15,054 nucleotides of DNA, from the NCBI GenBank assembly GCA_031426435.1, contig JANPLH010000369.1, forward strand, positions 1 to 15,054. Direction: 5' to 3'. The DNA is from UBA6168 sp031426435. GTDB lineage: Bacteria; Bacteroidota; Bacteroidia; Chitinophagales; Saprospiraceae. Below the pieces are notes generated by a model. It was not told the DNA's origin. It saw only the letters and a list, made by a program, of their open reading frames with translations, and did not search any database. Shown piece by piece: positions 1 through 6,808 of the stretch. How positions within the stretch are numbered: the first letter of the stretch is position 1; each line of letters opens with the position of its first letter. Position numbers and translations under genes: made by a program.

Positions 1-1368
1 CAAGTTCAACTTCCCCTTTAGCCCAATCCGCACCCGAATGGCATTGCTGGCGATGTACACATTGGATACGGTTAGGTCGTCGAGGAGGCCATGGAGGTTG
101 ATGCCGGGAGCCAATTGGTAGTCGTTCAAGTTATCTTGAATAGCTTTTTTGGAGTCCTCTAAATTATAGTTGAGGTAAAAATCGAGGTTGTCCTGAATCT
201 GCTTTTTCATGGGTCCTTTGAAGAGCCAACTGGCGCTTTTCATCAGCACTTTTTGACTGCTGAAATCAAAATCCACATCCTTCAGTTGGATTTGGTTAGC
301 CTCGGCATTGTATTCGGGCCTTGCAATGAGATAGACGTCGCCGTTGTAACTGCCTTTCAGGGTAGTGCGAACCACGAGCTTGTTGCCTTGGCCATACAAG
401 CCCACGTCTTGCACGATTACCTGCTTGTTTTTATACGAAAAAACCTCGCCTACCATGTTTTGCTTTGAGAGGCGCTCCGCCTCCTTGAAGGGTACTGCGG
501 TGTCGAGATAAAGCGCAAAATCATCGGCCCCGGCGCTAATGGCATAAGTAAAAGCGGGTAGCTTGCTCAGCGAGCTTGCTTCGGGTTTTTCACCCAAGTA
601 TACAGCGGGTTTAGTGATTACCACCACCGTGCTTTCCACCGTAGTCCCGTTGGATTTCATGGGGGTCATGCTCACCGATTGCGGGTTCATCAGCAGCCAG
701 GTTTGGAACTCTTCAGAAATCAGGAACGGGTCGTGCATCTCTTTCCAGGTTCTTTCCATTTCCTTTTTTAGGTCGAAAAGGTTCTTAACTTCTGTGTCAA
801 TGGACTTGGCGAAGCTGGTGCGCCCCTGTTTCAAAACCAGGTTGGCAATGGGCGTGTTGGGCAGGTCTGCAAAACCCAGTTTCACCACGGGTTCCTTGAG
901 CCATTTATGGTTTTTCAGTTCCGTCTGGGTTTCCAAAGACCAATCGGGCTTGATAGTATATTTGGTCGTGAACTCCAAGGCAAGCGACCCCTCGGCTTCC
1001 ACCGTTGAAATGACCACGTCCTTTTTTATCCAAAGGTCAACGGGCACCCGGTAGGTGATTTCCTTGTCGTTGATGTCAATGGTGATGTTCTCCCGCTTTT
1101 TTGCCCGGAGGGCAAGGCCATCGTCCGACAGGTTGTTGTCCTCGTAGAGCATGTCGCCGATTTTATCGTTGATGGCTTTGAGCAGTTCCGTCTTGTAAAA
1201 CTTCAGCGGGATATTGATGACCGATGGCTCGATTTCGGTGCTGACCGTATTGTAAAACTCCTCTGGCTTGGCCACTTTTGAGGTCTTGCAGCCAACGGCA
1301 AGCAGCAGTATTGCGAAGCAAAGGATTAATTTAGCGTTTGCGATAGGTGACTTTCGGTTTTGAAGCAT
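1..1368 (-). CDS. DUF4403-family lipoprotein, C-terminus cut by window edge
   Basis: The reverse strand is open from an ATG at 1368 to the first base, giving 456 codons without a stop, so only the last residues are likely missing. The N-terminus has a basic stretch, a hydrophobic helix and a lipobox (LAVGC, Cys27), predicting a lipoprotein. The mature part begins with a segment around residues 40-100 that resembles the DUF4403 start: a conserved IN-I-P element followed by a helix ending in LL-KAIND. It then alternates beta-rich segments and is rich in Lys, Asp and aliphatic residues, with no catalytic motif that I recognise. DUF4403 proteins are envelope proteins of unknown function, thought to be related to lipid-binding TULIP-type folds; I recall that link and cannot verify it here. 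The gene is divergent from the PDZ gene and shares its 169-bp upstream region. The family call is good; any function is open. Confidence 0.75.
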   Translation of the reverse strand, partial: MLQNRKSPIANAKLILCFAILLLAVGCKTSKVAKPEEFYNTVSTEIEPSVINIPLKFYKTELLKAINDKIGDMLYEDNNLSDDGLALRAKKRENITIDINDKEITYRVPVDLWIKKDVVISTVEAEGSLALEFTTKYTIKPDWSLETQTELKNHKWLKEPVVKLGFADLPNTPIANLVLKQGRTSFAKSIDTEVKNLFDLKKEMERTWKEMHDPFLISEEFQTWLLMNPQSVSMTPMKSNGTTVESTVVVITKPAVYLGEKPEASSLSKLPAFTYAISAGADDFALYLDTAVPFKEAERLSKQNMVGEVFSYKNKQVIVQDVGLYGQGNKLVVRTTLKGSYNGDVYLIARPEYNAEANQIQLKDVDFDFSSQKVLMKSASWLFKGPMKKQIQDNLDFYLNYNLEDSKKAIQDNLNDYQLAPGINLHGLLDDLTVSNVYIASNAIRVRIGLKGKLNL

Positions 1369-1388
1369 CTTTATCTTGAATTTTTTGG

Positions 1389-1396
1389 CAAAAATA
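1389..1396 (-). promoter_or_regulatory. Candidate -7 box (TATTTTTG) for the DUF4403 gene
   Basis: On the reverse strand, TATTTTTG matches the Bacteroidota TANNTTTG -7 consensus exactly and lies about 20 nt before the ATG at 1368, implying a short leader. No TTTG or TTG was found at the usual 17-23 nt upstream (the nearest TTG is 25 nt away), so this is only a candidate. Confidence 0.35.
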
Positions 1397-1458
1397 AGCA
1401 GTCGAACCCGTCAGCGTTATGCAACGGTTGAAATGAATGCTTGTCGTTCAATGCTGTA

Positions 1459-1517
1459 GTTGGGAAATTCATTTCCCAACAGTATGCTAATCATTGTCAG
1501 GAAATGAATTTCCCGAC
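1459..1517. repeat. Pair of 22-bp palindromes in a divergent promoter region
   Basis: The first palindrome, 1459-1480, has perfect 10-bp arms (GTTGGGAAAT / ATTTCCCAAC) around a TC centre. The second, 1496-1517, has arms GTCAGGAAAT / ATTTCCCGAC around GA, with one mismatched pair. Both share the GGAAAT/ATTTCC core, and their centres are 37 bp apart. They sit between the divergent DUF4403 and PDZ genes. They could be operators for a dimeric regulator, or a REP-like dispersed element; the sequence alone does not decide between these. Confidence 0.7.
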
Positions 1518-1525
1518 TACTTTCA
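1494..1525 (+). promoter_or_regulatory. Weak candidate promoter for the PDZ gene
   Basis: TTG at 1494-1496, a 21-nt spacer and TACTTTCA at 1518-1525 loosely fit the Bacteroidota TTG-N17-23-TANNTTTG pattern; the -7 box has two mismatches. If real, the second palindrome fills the spacer exactly, a classic place for a repressor site. The start codon follows 12 nt downstream. Confidence 0.25.
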
Positions 1526-1537
1526 AAAGCACATCTT

Positions 1538-3619
1538 ATGAAAAAGACCTTTTCCTTCGCAATTTTCCTTTTGACGCTCCTCCCGTTCCTAACCGCCCAA
1601 TCGGGTGGCGGCACGAGCTGGGACAACCGTGCTGCCCGGATTGAAAAACGGGCCGAGCAATTTGCCGAAGGCATAGAAACAAAAGCCGAAACCCTCGGCG
1701 AGCGTTGGGAACAGCGGGCAGAACGCTGGGAAGCCCGTGCCGAAGAGGTGGCAGAGCGTTTGGAAGACCGTTGGGGGAACAATTGGTCGGTGAGGCTGGG
1801 TGGGCTGGGCCGCACTATGTCTATCATCGCCTGCCCGGAAATCTCCTTCCTCGGCATCGAAACGCATGTGGTTTCCATCGAAAAGGCGAGGAAGCTGGGC
1901 TTTGAAAACCGCTACGGCAGCTATGTGTCGAGGGTGATGGCCAAATCAGCTGCCGAAGCCGCTGGCCTTCAAGCATTCGATTATATCTATGGGGTGGATG
2001 AGCAGCGCACGAGCGACAATCAAAGCCTTTCGGAGATACTGGAAGACTATGAACCAGGCAATGAGGCGACGCTGCATTTTGTCCGTAAGGGCCAAAAAAT
2101 GAGCACCAAGGTCAAGCTGGCCGAGACTGATTATGACGAACAAGACGGCGATGACCCACGCCCATTCCTCGGTGTCAGCCCATCCGATGAAGATGATGAG
2201 GGCAAGCTAGACGGCGTGGCCGTGGAGGTCGTTGAAAAATCTACTGCTGAGGAAATGGGCCTGAAAATCGGGGATGTCATAACCTCCATCAATGGCTTTC
2301 CGGTATTGGACTGGGACGACGTGACCACCGCCATCCAGAACACCAAACCGGGCAAAGCCATCGAAGTGAACTTCAAAAGGGACGACCGGGAGCTTTCCGC
2401 AAAAGGCACCATCAAGGCTTACGAGGAGCTGTATCCTGAAGCCGAAAATGGCAATTGGAACCTCGATATTGATTGGGATGAAATGGGCAAGGTAGCCATA
2501 ACCAATGGCGACGATTGGGACGACCAGGAAGAAGAACAGGATGAAAACCGGGCATTCATGGGCATTTTTACCGATATGGTTTCCAAGGAAAAGGCAGATA
2601 AACTCGGCTTCGAGAACCCTTATGGCACTTATGTAACGGGCATCATCCCCGGCTCTGGTGCCGAAAAAGCTGGCCTAAAGCCCTTTGACTATATCTACGG
2701 ATTTGACGAGTACCGGGCAGGCGAACAGCAGCACCTGGGCCTTATTTTGAAGAAGTTCAAACCGAGTGACAAAGCCACCGTCCATTTTATCAGAAAAGGA
2801 AAAAAATCGAGCGCACCCCTTGTTTTCAGCAAGCCTTTCAAAGCCCCAAAAGTGGAAACCAACAGTTGCGAGGATGCCTTTTTCGGCATCGTTCCAATGA
2901 CGGACAACGAACCTGATGGCATTGCCATTTCGCCCGTACCCAACTCCACGGCCATGGACATGGGCCTGAAAAACGGCGACGTCATAACACATATCAATGG
3001 TTATAAAATGGTGGATTGGCAGGACGTGACCACCGCCATCGGGATGATAAAACCCGGCGAAAACATCAGCGTTGACTATGAGCGGGACGGCAAGGCGATG
3101 AAAAGCTCAAAGGTGTTGAAAAGCTACGCCCAGACCAAAAACTGCCCCAATTGCGATTGCGGCGGAAAAGAGACCGTGGTCATTGCCACCCCACCGACCG
3201 GTTCACCTTGGGGGGCTTGGGACAACAAAAGCAAAGCCACCGCTCCCACACCCCGCATGAACATCCAGGACGCAAAACTCTCCTTGGGCAACATTTCATC
3301 CGATGAAAAAAATGCCATGCAGGAAAAAGGCGTCCGCCTCCCGGAGACCAGCACATTGACCGTTGAAAACTTGAAACTGATGCCGAACTCGACCACCGGT
3401 CTGTTCAGCCTCGACTTCAACCTGCCGACCAACGGCAACACCCTCGTGCGCATCTACAACCCCACTGGCAGGGTACTCTACGAATATGATATGGGCAATT
3501 TCACTGGCAAGTTCAGCGACAACGTGGACATCTCGCAGAACGGTGCTGGCAGTTATTTCCTTGAAATAACGCAGGGCGGGAAGGTGTTCACGAAGAAAAT
3601 CAGCTTGAGCAGCAATTGA
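1538..3619 (+). CDS. Secreted protein with four PDZ domains and T9SS type A sorting tail
   Basis: The protein has 693 residues. A signal peptide covers about 1-20 (MKK start, hydrophobic core, TAQ end). Residues 30-80 are a charged coiled coil with clear heptads (ERWEQRA, ERWEARA, EEVAERL at 55-75). Four PDZ-like domains follow at about 104-195, 209-296, 339-430 and 447-530. The first and third resemble each other (LGFEN, YGSYV/YGTYV, FDYIYG), as do the second and fourth (MGLK-GDVIT-ING, DW-DVTTAI), so a two-PDZ block was duplicated. An acidic Trp/Asp-rich linker lies at about 300-338 and a Cys cluster at 536-541. The tail at about 620-693 (VRIYNPTGRVLY, then GSYFLEI and a basic KVFTKKI end) fits a T9SS type A sorting domain. 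No protease domain is present, so this is not a complete HtrA or Ctp enzyme. It is probably a surface or secreted binding or scaffold protein; the ligand is unknown. Confidence 0.85.
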   Translation: MKKTFSFAIFLLTLLPFLTAQSGGGTSWDNRAARIEKRAEQFAEGIETKAETLGERWEQRAERWEARAEEVAERLEDRWGNNWSVRLGGLGRTMSIIACPEISFLGIETHVVSIEKARKLGFENRYGSYVSRVMAKSAAEAAGLQAFDYIYGVDEQRTSDNQSLSEILEDYEPGNEATLHFVRKGQKMSTKVKLAETDYDEQDGDDPRPFLGVSPSDEDDEGKLDGVAVEVVEKSTAEEMGLKIGDVITSINGFPVLDWDDVTTAIQNTKPGKAIEVNFKRDDRELSAKGTIKAYEELYPEAENGNWNLDIDWDEMGKVAITNGDDWDDQEEEQDENRAFMGIFTDMVSKEKADKLGFENPYGTYVTGIIPGSGAEKAGLKPFDYIYGFDEYRAGEQQHLGLILKKFKPSDKATVHFIRKGKKSSAPLVFSKPFKAPKVETNSCEDAFFGIVPMTDNEPDGIAISPVPNSTAMDMGLKNGDVITHINGYKMVDWQDVTTAIGMIKPGENISVDYERDGKAMKSSKVLKSYAQTKNCPNCDCGGKETVVIATPPTGSPWGAWDNKSKATAPTPRMNIQDAKLSLGNISSDEKNAMQEKGVRLPETSTLTVENLKLMPNSTTGLFSLDFNLPTNGNTLVRIYNPTGRVLYEYDMGNFTGKFSDNVDISQNGAGSYFLEITQGGKVFTKKISLSSN

Positions 3620-3650
3620 GGTTTGGGGGTACTTATTCATGATTTTTAGG

Positions 3651-3687
3651 AAAAAGAGCTGTCCTGCTAAAGGGGCAGCTCTTTTTT
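3651..3687 (+). terminator. Rho-independent terminator after the PDZ gene
   Basis: The left arm at 3651-3664 (AAAAAGAGCTGTCC) pairs with 3673-3686 through a 14-bp stem containing one G-T wobble; the loop is 8 nt and the stem runs into T residues. It lies about 30 nt after the stop at 3619. The A-run on the left arm means it could also work on the other strand. Confidence 0.85.
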
Positions 3688-3867
3688 GTTGCTCTTTTTT
3701 TTTGACTGCATGGGTGTTGCCTTGTAATTGAATGGTTCGAACAAGAGCCGCTCCACTCACTTGTCCCTTTGGGAACGCTTGCTGGAACTGTGGGTTTTTA
3801 TAGTCAGATGTGTAGCTTTGTGGGAGGGGTGTGGAAGACTTGACACAACGGAGAATAAAAAATAACA

Positions 3868-4251
3868 ATGAATAAACTCACATCAATTTTTCTTATTTTT
3901 TTATTAACCACTTGTTCTGTCACTACAAATGATGGTTCAAATGACACACTTTTAGGTCAATGGATGTTAGTATATTTAGGTGGTGCACGATGTAATGTCT
4001 GCGCAACAATTGAATTTTTCAAAGAAGATAAGGGAGGTATCATCTTGCCATCCATGGAGATTGTCGAATTCAAATACCATTTGGATAAAAACAGAAAAAT
4101 TCTTTCATTTGAAGGAACAGAAAAAATCTTTGGGAAGGATTCGATATTTAATTTCAGGTTGTCTGAAGAAGAAGGTTTTCAAAATCTGGAATTAAAATCT
4201 AAGTACAATAATTGGAAATATATACTTTCAAGAGAAGTTAAAAGGCAATAG
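3868..4251 (+). CDS. Small AT-rich lipoprotein, lipocalin-like
   Basis: The protein has 127 residues. Its signal sequence is a short hydrophobic helix ending in LLTTC, with Cys16 as the likely lipidated residue; Thr at -1 is not the textbook lipobox but such forms are common in Bacteroidota. The mature part opens with LLGQW, the L-x-G-x-W start seen in many lipocalin-like Bacteroidota lipoproteins, and continues as alternating strands (IEFF, FKYHL, KILSFEG, IFNFRLS, WKYILS), consistent with a small beta-barrel. A CNVC pair lies at about residues 43-46. Function is unknown. The gene stands alone between two terminators and is convergent with the thioredoxin-like gene. It is much AT-richer than its neighbours: two 60-base lines inside it each hold 17 G+C. 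The start is the first ATG before the signal sequence, preceded by an A-rich stretch and no Shine-Dalgarno. Confidence 0.75.
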   Translation: MNKLTSIFLIFLLTTCSVTTNDGSNDTLLGQWMLVYLGGARCNVCATIEFFKEDKGGIILPSMEIVEFKYHLDKNRKILSFEGTEKIFGKDSIFNFRLSEEEGFQNLELKSKYNNWKYILSREVKRQ

Positions 4252-4348
4252 TGTTGCCGCTAAAAGACACCATCAAGTCCTCACAAGCGCACACAACACT
4301 AGCTTATCCCAAAATCTTTCAGAATAAACCAGCCGCTTACCTCCCCAA

Positions 4349-4390
4349 AAAAGAAAGGGGCCGCCTGTTCCCAAGCGGCCCCTTTCTTTT
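4349..4390. terminator. Bidirectional terminator between convergent genes
   Basis: A perfect 16-bp stem pairs 4349-4364 with 4375-4390; its core is GAAAGGGGCCGC / GCGGCCCCTTTC, with a 10-nt loop. A-rich sequence on the left and T-rich on the right give it tails in both directions. It lies 97 nt after the small lipoprotein stop at 4251 and 15 nt past the thioredoxin-like stop (4406 on the reverse strand), so it can serve both. Confidence 0.9.
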
Positions 4391-4405
4391 CCAGTATCCT
4401 ACTGC

Positions 4406-6343
4406 TCAAGGCGTTACCCCACCTCCCGCCAATTCAATCATCGTCGAAAGTTCGTCCACCAGTTCTTGGTCGTTGCCGTTGAAGCCGACGGCCTTGAAGC
4501 GGATTTTGCCGTTGCCGTCCACGATGAACTTCGTTGGGATGCCACTCACACCGAACTGGGTGACAACGGCGTTGTCCAAATCCATCAGCACATTGAAGGT
4601 ATAGGACTTGGAAGCAATGAAATCGCCAGCGGCCTTTTCTTTGTTTTCGCCGTTTTCCCAAGTGTCAATGAAGAGGAACTCCACGTCCTTGCGGTTGGCG
4701 TATTTGTTCACGGCCATTTGCATGCCGGGGAAGGATGCCTTGCAGGGGCCGCACCAGGTAGCCCAGAAGTCGAGTACGAGCACCTTGCCACGCATGCTTT
4801 CCAAGGAAACTGTTTCACCTTTCAGGTTGCGGAGCGTAAAAGCAGGGGCGGCCTCATCGAGCATCTTGGCTTCTATTTCCGCCCGCTTTTTGGCCTTGGC
4901 TTCCTTTTCGAGGCTGGCCACGTATTTTTCGTAAGCCGATTCGAGGCTGTTGTTGGCGAGGAAGAGCCGCTTGTGCTGCTCCGACATTTTGGAGGTGGAC
5001 TTGCCATCAGCGATGAACTTGGCCAGCAGTTCCTCTGCCTCCTTGGCTGAATGGTTTTTTTCGAAGAAAACAGCGTAGCGCTCGTTCATTTCACCATCCT
5101 GAAAATCGTTTTTCTCGCAAGCGATGGTTTGGTATTTGAGTGCTTGCTTGGCGTCACCGTTTTTGTAGAGCAGGAGGGCGTAAGTGTCGGCGTACATAGC
5201 TTTAGTGTATTCAAGGTTCTTTGACCAGGATTTTGGGGAGATGTTGGAAGGCCTGGAACTCGGTGAATCCATTTCCTTTTGCAACAGTTCCAAGCTCCGG
5301 GCGGATAATTCCATCCCTTTTTTGGCATTTTTGGCTTCTCCCTCCAGGCTTGCGCCCGACATGGTCCAGGCAAGGCTGTTCAGTGCCCCAGCTGCACGGG
5401 TGCGGTCGGTGATTTGTGCAAACAGCTTTTCAAAATTCGCCCAATCGTCGGCCTTGGCATAGTCGCTAGCGATGGTCCCTGCCCAACTGTTCAGGAAACG
5501 CTCCATGTCTTTTTCCTTGGAAAATAAGGCTTTTGCAGTGTTGTAAACCTTTAGCTTTTCATCCACGGTCTTGGCTGACTTGAAATCGTCTTTTGCCTTG
5601 TTCATGGCAAACTGGCCTTTTGGGAAAGCTTCATCTGCCCGTTTTTTAAAGGCTTCAGCCAATGCTTTGTCCTCCAGCATGGTAGCGATAGAAACGGCTC
5701 GGCGCAGTTCGTCGTCGGTAGCTTTCTTGCTTTTGGTCAGCCTCTCTATTTCCGCTTTGGCGGCAGTCAACAGCGTTTCATCTTTGAACTTCTGGCCCAA
5801 GCTGGCCACGATATTTGCGAAGCGGACATCCGTGATGGCGGAAGGGTGAATTGAAAGTTCTTCCTTGGCGAGGTTCCTGGCTTTTTCTTCATCGGCTTTG
5901 ACGCCGCCGCCCCCACCAAAACCTTTGTAGAACAAGGCTTTCATGGCGAGCGCTCCCTTGACGGTTTTGGAGCGGTCAGCTTCATAAACCAAGGCCTTGT
6001 AGCCTTTGCCGCCGTTGTCATCCGATTTTTCCAGTTCCTCGTTTTTGAGGGAAAAAAGCACGGCTTGGGCATTGGTCGGCAAAGCAAGCGTGGCCTTTAG
6101 CGTACCGCCTTCTTTTGAAAAATCAAGGTCCAAGGCCGTTGGGTTTGTTTCGCCATTGGTATAGACGTAGGCGATGCCGTCAAATGCCACCCCGTCAAGT
6201 GGGCCACCCATTGGGTTGTAGGAGATGTTCAGTTTTTCGCCCCCGATGGGCTTTTCAGGGGAAGTGGTGAATTCCTGGGCGACCAGTAAGTTGGTGGTGG
6301 CGAGGAATACGAGTAAAATAAGGAGATGGATTGTCTTTTTCAT
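4406..6343 (-). CDS. Exported TlpA-like thioredoxin-fold protein with long helical middle
   Basis: The protein has 645 residues. A signal peptide at about 1-23 (MKKTIHLLILL, ending LVAQ) directs it to the periplasm. Residues 24-140 look like a beta-sandwich domain. A glycine run (GFGGGGG) at 141-147 leads into a long Lys/Glu/Ala-rich helical part, about 150-490, with TPR-like helix pairs. The C-terminal domain, about 494-640, is a TlpA/AhpC-type thioredoxin fold: APAFTLRNLKGE, then VLVLDFWATWCGPC with the redox pair Cys531 and Cys534, then GIPTKF carrying the expected cis-proline at 603. Such proteins reduce or isomerise disulfides of exported proteins. The usual Bacteroidota relatives often carry DUF4369 at the N-terminus, and I do not see that here. 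The gene appears monocistronic, divergent from the large surface protein. The thiol-redox call is firm; the partner is unknown. Confidence 0.88.
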   Translation of the reverse strand: MKKTIHLLILLVFLATTNLLVAQEFTTSPEKPIGGEKLNISYNPMGGPLDGVAFDGIAYVYTNGETNPTALDLDFSKEGGTLKATLALPTNAQAVLFSLKNEELEKSDDNGGKGYKALVYEADRSKTVKGALAMKALFYKGFGGGGGVKADEEKARNLAKEELSIHPSAITDVRFANIVASLGQKFKDETLLTAAKAEIERLTKSKKATDDELRRAVSIATMLEDKALAEAFKKRADEAFPKGQFAMNKAKDDFKSAKTVDEKLKVYNTAKALFSKEKDMERFLNSWAGTIASDYAKADDWANFEKLFAQITDRTRAAGALNSLAWTMSGASLEGEAKNAKKGMELSARSLELLQKEMDSPSSRPSNISPKSWSKNLEYTKAMYADTYALLLYKNGDAKQALKYQTIACEKNDFQDGEMNERYAVFFEKNHSAKEAEELLAKFIADGKSTSKMSEQHKRLFLANNSLESAYEKYVASLEKEAKAKKRAEIEAKMLDEAAPAFTLRNLKGETVSLESMRGKVLVLDFWATWCGPCKASFPGMQMAVNKYANRKDVEFLFIDTWENGENKEKAAGDFIASKSYTFNVLMDLDNAVVTQFGVSGIPTKFIVDGNGKIRFKAVGFNGNDQELVDELSTMIELAGGGVTP

Positions 6344-6485
6344 TGGAATATTTTAGTTGTGAAAACTTTCCCGAAGGTAAGGAATGGCAACCAATCTGAA
6401 TGAATGAACGCATTATTTTTCCACAAATGCTGCCTGACCGACAAGGATTCAAGCTGCATTCCTATTTTTGGCCATCAAAAGCGTT

Positions 6486-6493
6486 TACCTTCG
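6486..6493 (+). promoter_or_regulatory. Candidate -7 box upstream of the surface protein gene
   Basis: TACCTTCG differs from TANNTTTG at one position. A TTTTTG stretch ends at 6470, 15 nt upstream, slightly closer than the usual -33 spacing. The same octamer occurs on the reverse strand at 6372-6379 before the thioredoxin-like gene. If used, it would give a leader of roughly 300 nt. Confidence 0.25.
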
Positions 6494-6731
6494 CTCGTGC
6501 TTGTCCATTTAAGTGGAAACTTGTGCAAAAATGGTTCATTAGGTTGCTGGTTTAAGGTTTCAGGGAGATGTCTGCTACCTTCATTTTTTAAAGGTTGCTT
6601 TGCTACCAAAGCTATTTCAAAAATGGTAGCTACATCCAATTTACGAGAAACCCCCGTGAAACTTGAAACTTGAAACCTTCACGAACCATTGTGTTAACTG
6701 GGCAAGGCAAAAGAGAAAAGAATGCGGGAAA

Positions 6732-6769
6732 ATGATTTGTAAATCATTACTAATCATTATTTTATGATT
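6732..6769. promoter_or_regulatory. Four phased ATGATT/AATCAT half-sites before the surface protein gene
   Basis: ATGATT occurs at 6732-6737 and 6764-6769, and its complement AATCAT at 6742-6747 and 6752-6757. The first three start exactly 10 bp apart. The first pair is a perfect 8-bp dyad (AATGATTT, GT, AAATCATT). A weak promoter, TTTG at 6736-6739 with an 18-nt spacer and TATTTTAT at 6758-6765, overlaps them, and the start codon at 6809 follows at a suitable distance. Confidence 0.5.
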
Positions 6770-6808
6770 CTTTTCCTCGTTTTCTCAAAAGGATTTAAAG
6801 AAATTGAA

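Larger units (their letters stand above)
6344..6808. other. Gene-free divergent region with repeats
   Basis: No convincing gene is seen. A possible 89-residue frame at 6404-6673 looks random in composition and lacks a signal peptide or motif. Visible structure includes: TACCTTCG, a near match to the -7 consensus, on the reverse strand at 6372-6379 and on the forward strand at 6486-6493; an exact TANNTTTG match, TATTTTTG, at 6463-6470; a GCTACCA/TGGTAGC hairpin at 6602-6630; three TGAAAC(T/C)(T/C)-type 7-bp units at 6657-6677 inside a CGTGAA/TTCACG dyad; and phased half-sites at 6732-6769. The region probably holds both divergent promoters and a leader of the surface protein gene. Confidence 0.5.

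Noticed and set aside
563..1054. Forward 163-residue frame
   Set aside because: It lies antisense inside the DUF4403 gene, whose reverse-strand frame is continuous and has a clear lipoprotein start.
1417..1878. Reverse-strand 153-residue frame
   Set aside because: It overlaps the signal peptide and coiled coil of the PDZ gene; its Ser/Arg-rich composition mirrors the opposite strand and it shows no domain.
3296..3868. Reverse-strand 190-residue frame
   Set aside because: It runs through the T9SS tail of the PDZ gene and across a strong terminator; no signal peptide or recognisable motif.
4466..5050. Forward 194-residue frame
   Set aside because: Antisense to the thioredoxin-like gene, including its CxxC region; a mirror of a strongly coding strand.
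6404..6673. Forward 89-residue frame in the divergent spacer
   Set aside because: Cys/Lys-rich random-looking sequence without motif or ribosome-binding context, crossing hairpins and repeats; most likely non-coding.
6764..6808. Earlier ATG for the surface protein
   Set aside because: It would add 15 residues in front of a perfect signal peptide and overlaps a possible -7 box.
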